From Glandiceps talaboti (lineage: Eukaryota; Hemichordata; Enteropneusta; Spengelidae), in contig NC_135552.1 in assembly GCF_964340395.1 (NCBI RefSeq), positions 4,229,201-4,293,200 on the forward strand: 64,000 nt of DNA. Reading direction: 5' to 3'. Made by a program: the position numbers and the translations under genes. Within the stretch, counting starts at the first letter, position 1. Each line of letters opens with the position of its first letter. The notes beneath the pieces are model-generated. The model did no database searches. It was not told the DNA's origin and saw nothing but the letters and a program-made list of their open reading frames with translations. Of this stretch, positions 55,930-64,000 are shown piece after piece.

Positions 55930-58900
55930 TACACTACTAACAGCAATCATAATTTGTCCACACTTTATTGTTTGTCAATACAGCTGAGAGTGTAAGATTG
56001 GAAATTACCCAGAAGTCCATATTGAATGCACAGAGTCGTGTCTGCTGGGTATGAATGACAATAATTATTTCAAACCACCTATGCAGAGTTATAGCTGAGA
56101 TGCATACTAATAATGTGTACTAGTTGGTTAGAGTGCACACTCAATATTTTTGGAGAAATATTTATTCAAATATCCAATGACTCCCCATCTCTATACATGC
56201 CTATGGGTTACATGGTGGAACATGAAAAGTTAAATAATTTCAATAAAGACAATATTTATTCTTCCAGAGATAAATTTAAGTATTCATAGGTAGTATCACT
56301 ACTACATTCAATATTTGAAATGTGTGCACACCCCATTGTTTGTCAATTACAGCTCCTCGTATTAGATTGGAAATTACCCAGAAGGCCATATTGAGTTCAT
56401 AAAGTCGTGTCTGCTGGGTATCAATGACAATAATTATTTCAAACCACCCATACAGGGCTATAGCTGAGATGCATACTGATAGTGTGTACTAATTGGTTAG
56501 AGTGCACACTCAATATTTTTGGAGAAATATTTATTGAAATATCCACTGACTCCCCATCTCTATACATGCCTATAGGTTACATGGTGGAACATGAAAAGTT
56601 TAATAATTTCAATAAAGACAATAATTATTCTTATAGGGATAAATTCAAGTATTAATAGGTTGTATCACTACTACTTACAGCTATAAAAATGTGTGCACAC
56701 TCTATTGTTTGTCAATTACAGCTGTTAGTATTAGATTGGAAATTACCCAGAAGGCCATATTGAGTTCAAAAAGTCGTGTCTGCTGGGTATCAATGACAAT
56801 AATTATTTCAAACCACCTATACAGGGCTGTAGCTGAGATGCATACTGATAGTGTGTACTAGTTGGTTAGAATGCACACTCAATATTTTTGGAGAAATATT
56901 TATTCAAATATCCACTGACTCCCCATCTCTATACATGCCTATAGGTTACATGGTGGAACATGAAAAGTTTAATAATTTCAATAAAGACAATAATTATTCT
57001 TATAGGGATAAATTCAAGTATTCATAGGTAGTATCAGTACTACATTCAATATTTGAAATGTGTGCACACCCCATTGTTTGTCAATTACAGCTCCTCGTAT
57101 TAGATTGGAAATTACCCAGAAGGCCATATTGAGTTCATAAAGTCGTGTCTGCTGGGTATCAATGACAATAATTATTTCAAACCACCTATACAGGGCTATA
57201 GCTGAGATGCATACTGATAATGTGTACTAGTTGGTTAGAGTGCACACTCAATATTTTTGGAGAAATATTTATTGAAATATCCACTGACTCCCCATCTCTA
57301 TACATGCCTATAGGTTACATGGTGGAACATGAAAAGTTTAATAATTTCAATAAAGACAATAATTATTCTTATAGGGATAAATTCAAGTATTAATAGGTTG
57401 TATCACTACTACTTACAGCTATAAAAATGTGTGCACACTCTATTGTTTGTCAATTACAGCTGTTAGTATTAGATTGGAAATTACCCAGAAGGCCATATTG
57501 AGTTCAAAAAGTCGTGTCTGCTGGGTATCAATGACAATAATTATTTCAAACCACCTATACAGGGCTATAGCTGAGATGCATACTGATAGTGTGTACTAGT
57601 TGGTTAGAATGCACACTCAATATTTTTGGAGAAATATTTATTCAAATATCCACTGACTCCCCATCTCTATACATGCCTATAGGTTACATGGTGGAACATG
57701 AAAAGTTTAATAATTTCAATAAAGACAATAATTATTCTTATAGGGATAAATTCAAGTATTCATAGGTAGTATCAGTACTACATTCAATATTTGAAATGTG
57801 TGCACACCCCATTGTTTGTCAATTACAGCTCCTCGTATTAGATTGGAAATTACCCAGAAGGCCATATTGAGTTCAAAAAGTCGTGTCTGCTGGGTATCAA
57901 TGACAATAATTATTTTAAACCACCTATACAGGGCTATAGCTGAGATGCATACTGATAGTGTGTACTAGTTGGTTAGAATGCACACTCAATATTTTTGGAG
58001 AAATATTTATTCAAATATCCACTGACTCCCCATCTCTATACATGCCTATAGGTTACATGGTGGAACATGAAAAGTTTAATAATTTCAATAAAGACAATAA
58101 TTATTCTCATAGGGATAAATTCAAGTATTCATAGGTAGTATCACTACTACATACAGCTATGAAATTGTGTGCACACTCTATTGTTTGTCAATTACAGCTC
58201 CTCGTATTAGATTGGAAATTACCCAGAAGGCCATATTGAGTTCATAAAGTCGTGTCTGCTGGGTATCAATGACAATAATTATTTCAAACCACCCATACAG
58301 GGCTATAGCTGAGATGCATACTGATAATGTGTACTAGTTGGTTAGAGTGCACACTCAATATTTTTGGAGAAATATTTATTGAAATATCCAATGACTCCCC
58401 ATCTCTATACATGCCTATAGGTTACATGGTGGAACATGAAAAGTTTAATAATTTCAATAAAGACAATAATTATTCTTATAGGGATAAATTCAAGTATTCA
58501 TAGGTAGTATCAGTACTACATTCAATATTTGAAATGTGTGCACACCCCATTGTTTGTCAATTACAGCTCCTCGTATTAGATTGGAAATTACCCAGAAGGC
58601 CATATTGAGTTCATAAAGTCGTGTCTGCTGGGTATCAATGACAATAATTATTTCAAACCACCTATACAGGGCTATAGCTGAGATGCATACTGATAGTGTG
58701 TACTAATTGGTTAGAGTGCACACTCAATATTTTTGGAGAAATATTTATTCAAATATCCAATGACTCCCCATCTCTATACATGCCTATAGGTTACATGGTG
58801 GAACATGAAAAGTTTAATAATTTCAATACAGACAATAATTATTCTTATAGGGATAAACTCAAGTATTCATAGGTAGTATCACTACTACATACAGCTATGA

Positions 58901-61490
58901 AATTGTGTGCACACTCTATTGTTTGTCAATTACAGCTCCTCGTATTAGATTGGAAATTACCCAGAAGGCCATATTGAGTTCATAAAGTCGTGTCTGCTGG
59001 GTATCAATGACAATAATTATTTCAAACCACCCATACAGGGCTATAGCTGAGATGCATACTGATAATGTGTACCAGTTGGTTAGAGTGCACACTCAATATT
59101 TTTGGAGAAATATTTATTGAAATATCCAATGACTCCCCATCTCTATACATGCCTATAGGTTACATGGTGGAACATGAAAAGTTTAATAATTTCAATAAAG
59201 ACAATAATTATTCTTATAGGGATAAATTCAAGTATTCATAGGTAGTATCAGTACTACATTCAATATTTGAAATGTGTGCACACCCCATTGTTTGTCAATT
59301 ACAGCTCCTCGTATTAGATTGGAAATTACCCAGAAGGCCATATTGAGTTCATAAAGTCGTGTCTGCTGGGTATCAATGACAATAATTATTTCAAACCACC
59401 TATACAGGGCTATAGCTGAGATGCATACTGATAATGTGTGCTAGTTTGTTAGAGTGCACACTCAATATTTTTGGAGAAATATTTATTCAAATATCCAATG
59501 ACTCCCCATCTCTATACATGCCTATAGGTTACATGGTGGAACATGAAAAGTTAAATAATTTCAATAAAGACAATATTTATTCTTCCAGAGATAAATTTAA
59601 GTATTCATAGGTAGTATCACTACTACATTACATATTTGAAATGTGTGCACACCCCATTGTTTGTCAATTACAGCTCCTCGTATTAGATTGGAAATTACCC
59701 AGAAGGCCATATTGAGTTCATAAAGTCGTGTCTGCTGGGTATCAATGACAATAATTATTTCAAACCACCCATACAGGGCTATAGCTGAGATGCATACTGA
59801 TAATGTGTGCTAGTTTGTTAGAGTGCACACTCAATATTTTTGGAGAAATATTTATTCAAATATCCAATGACTCCCCATCTCTATACATGCCTATAGGTTA
59901 CATGGTGGAACATGAAAAGTTAAATAATTTCAATAAAGACAATATTTATTCTTCCAGAGATAAATTTAAGTATTCATAGGTAGTATCACTACTACATTAC
60001 ATATTTGAAATGTGTGCACACCCCATTGTTTGTCAATTACAGCTCCTCGTATTAGATTGGAAATTACCCAGAAGGCCATATTGAGTTCATAAAGTCGTGT
60101 CTGCTGGGTATCAATGACAATAATTATTTCAAACCACCTATACAGGGCTATAGCTGAGATGCATACTGATAATGTGTACTAGTTGGTTAGAGTGCACACT
60201 CAATATTTTTGGAGAAATATTTATTGAAATATCCAATGACTCCCCATCTCTATACATGCCTATAGGTTACATGGTGGAACATGAAAAGTTTAATAATTTC
60301 AATAAAGACAATAATTATTCTTATAGGGATAAATTCAAGTATTCATAGGTAGTATCAGTACTACATTCAATATTTGAAATGTGTGCACACCCCATTGTTT
60401 GTCAATTACAGCTCCTCGTATTAGATTGGAAATTACCCAGAAGGCCATATTGAGTTCATAAAGTCGTGTCTGCTGGGTATCAATGACAATAATTATTTCA
60501 AACCACCTATACAGGGCTATAGCTGAGATGCATACTGATAATGTGTGCTAGTTTGTTAGAGTGCACACTCAATATTTTTGGAGAAATATTTATTCAAATA
60601 TCCAATGACTCCCCATCTCTATACATGCCTATAGGTTACATGGTGGAACATGAAAAGTTAAATAATTTCAATAAAGACAATATTTATTCTTCCAGAGATA
60701 AATTTAAGTATTCATAGGTAGTATCACTACTACATTCAATATTTGAAATGTGTGCACACCCCATTGTTTGTCAATTACAGCTCCTCGTATTAGATTGGAA
60801 ATTACCCAGAAGGCCATATTGAGTTCATAAAGTCGTGTCTGCTGGGTATCAATGACAATAATTATTTCAAACCACCCATACAGGGCTATAGCTGAGATGC
60901 ATACTGATAATGTGTACCAGTTGGTTAGAGTGCACACTCAATATTTTTGGAGAAATATTTATTGAAATATCCAATGACTCCCCATCTCTATACATGCCTA
61001 TAGGTTACATGGTGGAACATGAAAAGTTTAATAATTTCAATAAAGACAATAATTATTCTTATAGGGATAAATTCAAGTATTAATAGGTTGTATCACTACT
61101 ACTTACAGCTATAAAAATGTGTGCACACTCTATTGTTTGTCAATTACAGCTGTTAGTATTACATTGGAAATTACCCAGAAGGCCATATTGAGTTCAAAAA
61201 GTCGTGTCTGCTGGGTATCAATGACAATAATTATTTCAAACCACCTATACAGGGCTATAGCTGAGATGCATACTGATAGTGTGTACTAGTTGGTTAGAAT
61301 GCACACTCAATATTTTTGGAGAAATATTTATTCAAATATCCACTGACTCCCCATCTCTATACATGCCTATAGGTTACATGGTGGAACATGAAAAGATTAA
61401 TAATTTCAATAAAGTCAACAATTATTCTTCCAGGGTCAAATTTTAGTATTCATAGGTAGTAATCTAGTATCACTACTACTTACAGCAATT
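55930..61490 (-). repeat. Right subterminal array: ~15 inverted units of a 369 bp repeat
   Basis: The marker (G)AGTGCACACTCAATATTTTT recurs at 56131, 56500, 56869, 57238, 57607, 57976, 58345 and so on every 369 bp to 61297. Units are the reverse complement of those in 30052-37010. Two or three variants alternate in a higher-order pattern (ends GAGCTGTAATTG or AACAGCTGTAATTG on the - strand). Confidence 0.97.
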
Positions 61491-61639
61491 AAAATGCGTT
61501 GTTTCCTTGCTGACGGACAAGCTATGTACGTATAGTTTGAGCACGGTCACGAGTGTCTGTGGTTTGAGCTATTCAGGCTACTGTGAACAGCGCCCCCATC
61601 GGTGGCTGATGGCGAGGTGGCTGCTACGTTCAGTCGAGT
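61491..61639 (-). repeat. Right outer terminal inverted repeat, GC-rich
   Basis: Inverse of 29899-30051; it ends CAGTCGAGT at 61639 immediately before the target duplication. Confidence 0.85.
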
Positions 61640-61648
61640 GTCGACTCT
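61640..61648 (+). repeat. Right target-site duplication of giant element (GTCGACTCT)
   Basis: It directly follows the right terminus CAGTCGAGT and matches the left copy exactly. Confidence 0.85.
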
Positions 61649-62014
61649 AGATCTGGCAGTGGTACATGAGTACAGACGAGAGGAGAAGTACGTGTGAATG
61701 GCTTATCTTAGCTTATCCGGTGAACCATTGAAACACTAGCGAATACTGGATAAGTAGATAAATATTGGAACTTAATTAAACAAATGCAGACTTCCCTGTT
61801 AAACCACACGTAACGATAACATAGCTACGTACCTCCACTAGCTCAAACGTACGATTGACATCTCAATTTCTGTGATGACTAATATGGGACGAGCACAGTG
61901 ACCCTTGAACCCAACCCGGAAGTATATGCACATGCGCAATTATGCCATTTACTATTGATTCATCACATGATGGGTTGTTGCGATATGAAAACTCCCTGAC
62001 CGTCATGTTTTGTG
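61649..62014. other. Right flank of giant element, possible displaced promoter of the RING gene
   Basis: Unique sequence, less AT-rich than the arrays, with several CpG dinucleotides (for example around 61801-61860). Before insertion it would have been contiguous with 29889 and thus immediately upstream of the candidate first exon of the RING gene. No TATA box is obvious. Confidence 0.3.
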
Positions 62015-62272
62015 CTATCGACATCGATATCGCTTACAGTTAATAATGTAATTAGGGTACATGCTCCCGATTCGTTGCAGATTACCAAACTCAACATTTT
62101 TTTCTTGCAGTTGTTGAAAGTGACGCAACTCAAGTTTAATAGGGGTACCGGGTATGGGTAGGTCTACATCATTTGATATCTGGGAATGGGATGGAGGAAT
62201 TTCGACAAACTTGTTCCGTAAATCACCGGCTAAAAGTGGGAAGAACATGACCAAAATCAAGAAGAAAAACAT
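62015..62272 (-). CDS. Possible first coding exon with signal peptide (unrecognised)
   Basis: The frame from ATG at 62272 starts MFFFLILVMFFPLLAG, a good signal-peptide-like sequence, followed by a plausible soluble stretch (VDLPIPGTPIKLELRHFQQL). A splice donor is possible within GAGTTTG|GTAATC. I cannot name a family or find a second exon. At the empty site it would lie upstream of the RING gene on the same strand. Confidence 0.3.
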   Translation of the reverse strand: MFFFLILVMFFPLLAGDLRNKFVEIPPSHSQISNDVDLPIPGTPIKLELRHFQQLQEKNVEFGNLQRIGSMYPNYIINCKRYRCR

Positions 62273-63801
62273 ACTTACTTTTAGGGTATGAAGTAAGAAA
62301 AATTGTTGTGCTAAGTGCAGAAACTAGCAACAAATATCAAATTCCAAGCTAAGGTACACGCATTCTCGCAAATCAGAGCGGTTTAATATTTTAATATTCT
62401 GCGGTGGTGCGTCCTGGACGTTGCTGTAAAAGAGGCTGTGGTTTACGAAGATAGGTACATGTGTCTCTCACGGCTTCTAACTTTTAAAGACTTTTAAAGG
62501 TTCTTGGCAAATGCCGAAGCGAAACAAAACACTACTATGAAATCAAATTACCGTGCAGCCAACGAAGCTGCTGTTCGTACACGATTTTTCAGTGGGCGGG
62601 CAATTTCCAAACTTGCATGGCCAGATTCGGGGAGGGGAAAATGACCCAGTATTTCAGCGGGTAGCATATATTTCAGCTGTAAGATATAGAGAAAGGGGAA
62701 GGCAGTGGGCAAAGCGGGCAGTTTTCGATATTTTTTTTCAGGGAGTTAGTGAACAAATTTTACTCTCTCTTTTTTTTTTTACAATATTCACAAGATTTAA
62801 ATTAATTGTGTAATACAATAATTAATTTTTGACCACGTGTGTCATCGAAACTGACGAGGCAGTGCATTGAGATTGCAGCACAATCTAATATGTCAACTGA
62901 TAACTGTCAATGCGTATATATTAGGAGAAACTGTTTTGTTGTGAGTTTATCAAATAGCATCCCGAGTAAATGCAGTGGGCAGGCAAATCTGGCGGGATGA
63001 CAGGTCGTGTCATATCACAGTGGGAGGGCAGATACGCAGCTTTCACTTTCCCTTCTCTTTACTTTAATAGCTCCCTTGTACTCTGATTCAGTTTTTAAGA
63101 CCCAATGTCCTATAATTGTACTTGTTAGTTTTGAAATAAGTTGTATATCAACTTTTTTTTGGTTTGCTATAAATGAAAGAAACTCACCATACAGTAATTT
63201 TGAATTTGTTAAATTAACAAATTCGTTTATCAACCACATGTGTGTCTCCTGTCACGAGGAAATTCAATTTCAAGCATAACATTTTGTGTTTTTGTTTACT
63301 ACGGAATTGTCACGTTCAAAGTAGTCGCATGTAGTGTCATTGTGACTGGCCACTATATTCTGTACTTGTAAATAGTTTTGCTAGCAAAAGTGTAGAGATA
63401 AAAGGACAGAGTGAAAACGAACACGTGACTGAAGCTTACTAGTAAAATAATTTATTCATTATTAACAGAACGGAAGCTAAGAATGTCATTGTGCTGTAGG
63501 TCTTATAAAATGAATCTGATGACGTAACCGTTAACATCACGTCAAAACTGTTAAACATGATGACTCATTATTCAAAAACTACATCACGTAAAAATGTGGC
63601 ACCCAAATATTATCGGGTTGTAAAAATATATACAGTTGCCAATTTACAAATTACGTTAAATGTCTTCACATCGCGGCTGCTAATTTAGCAAAATTGTATT
63701 TGTATAATATTATAATACAACTGCAAACTTTCTCAGTCCAACTTGTAGTACATTCTCTTTTTGTAAATAAGATCGGGCAAATATCAAGTCAGATCTATTA
63801 G
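62273..63801. other. Intergenic sequence, no recognised gene
   Basis: Short frames (62553-62813 and 63007-63279, + strand) lack motifs. I see no inverted repeat or RNA gene. Confidence 0.5.
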
Positions 63802-63952
63802 TATGTATGTATGTATGTATGTATGTATGTATGTATGTATGTATGTATGTATGTATGTATGTATGTATGTATGTATGTATGTATGTATGGATGTATGTAT
63901 GTACTAGTATGTATGTATGTATGTATGTATGTATGTATGTATGTATGTATGG
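63802..63952 (+). repeat. (ATGT)n microsatellite
   Basis: Long ATGT repeat with GGATG and ACTAG interruptions. Confidence 0.97.
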
Positions 63953-64000
63953 ATGCACGTGTGTATGTACATATGTATAGTCGATTTTCCGGTTCCAAGA

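Larger units (their letters stand above)
29899..61639. mobile_element. Giant foldback-type, Mutator-like DNA transposon (31.7 kb), apparently complete
   Basis: The direct repeat GTCGACTCT flanks the element (29890-29898 and 61640-61648). The outermost bases are inverted repeats (left ACTCAGCTGAACGTAGCAGC, right complementary to ACTCGACTGAACGTAGCAGC). Each end continues with about 150 bp of GC-rich terminal repeat and then a 5.5-7 kb array of 368/369 bp units in opposite orientations. The interior has one large multi-exon gene with a DDE transposase core (41943-54242, - strand) and several nested repeats. Nine-base duplications and tandemly organised long inverted arms are features of foldback (FB/NOF) and other Mutator-like elements. 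The long uninterrupted transposase frame and near-identical termini suggest recent activity. The superfamily call is inferred from architecture, not from an alignment. Confidence 0.9.

Overview
The window is eukaryotic: genes are split by introns, intergenic space is large and AT-rich, and microsatellites, minisatellites and short inverted-repeat transposons are everywhere. The closest match I recognise is an animal eEFSec gene. Together with the Ig-superfamily receptor and the repeat style, this suggests an invertebrate, possibly a marine deuterostome such as a lancelet or hemichordate; the species is not proven by the sequence.

The 5' part (1-6.3 kb, + strand) holds the last eight coding exons of the selenocysteine elongation factor eEFSec, including a textbook AT-AC (U12-type) intron. 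From 6.3 to 14.5 kb there are tandem repeats, two copies of one TTAA-flanked MITE family, and a 1.3 kb non-autonomous element with internal repeats. At 14.6-16.1 kb (- strand) lies a single-exon three-Ig-domain transmembrane receptor with a canonical ITAM in its tail. Directly upstream of it sits a 2.6 kb foldback element (about 480 bp arms, 9 bp target duplication) with two further MITEs nested inside, each with its own target duplication. At 25.8-27.5 kb (- strand) is a multi-pass membrane RING-H2 protein with a long Asp/Glu tail.

The rest is dominated by one object: a giant, apparently complete foldback-type DNA transposon at 29899-61639 (31.7 kb), bounded by the 9 bp direct repeat GTCGACTCT. 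Each end has a GC-rich terminal inverted repeat of about 150 bp followed by a long array of a 368/369 bp subterminal repeat: about 19 units on the left and 15 units, in inverted orientation, on the right. The interior carries one large gene on the - strand. Its four phase-0 exons (54242-54135, 51803-51519, 50450-48972, 48536-41943) would encode about 2,821 residues: an SGNH hydrolase, a 17-residue Pro/Arg/Ser repeat, a PHD finger, a Mutator-like DDE transposase core, a ubiquitin-specific protease, a second degenerate USP-like region, a Ulp1/SENP protease and a ParB/sulfiredoxin-like domain. If the third intron is not spliced, the product is instead a separate 631-residue SGNH-repeat protein. 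The fusion of SGNH hydrolase, transposase, deubiquitinase and SUMO-type protease in a foldback element is the most unusual thing in the window.

The transposon appears to have landed within about 100 bp of the probable first exon of the RING gene, so it may now separate that gene from its original promoter. The right flank (61.65-64 kb) has only one weak exon candidate and a microsatellite.
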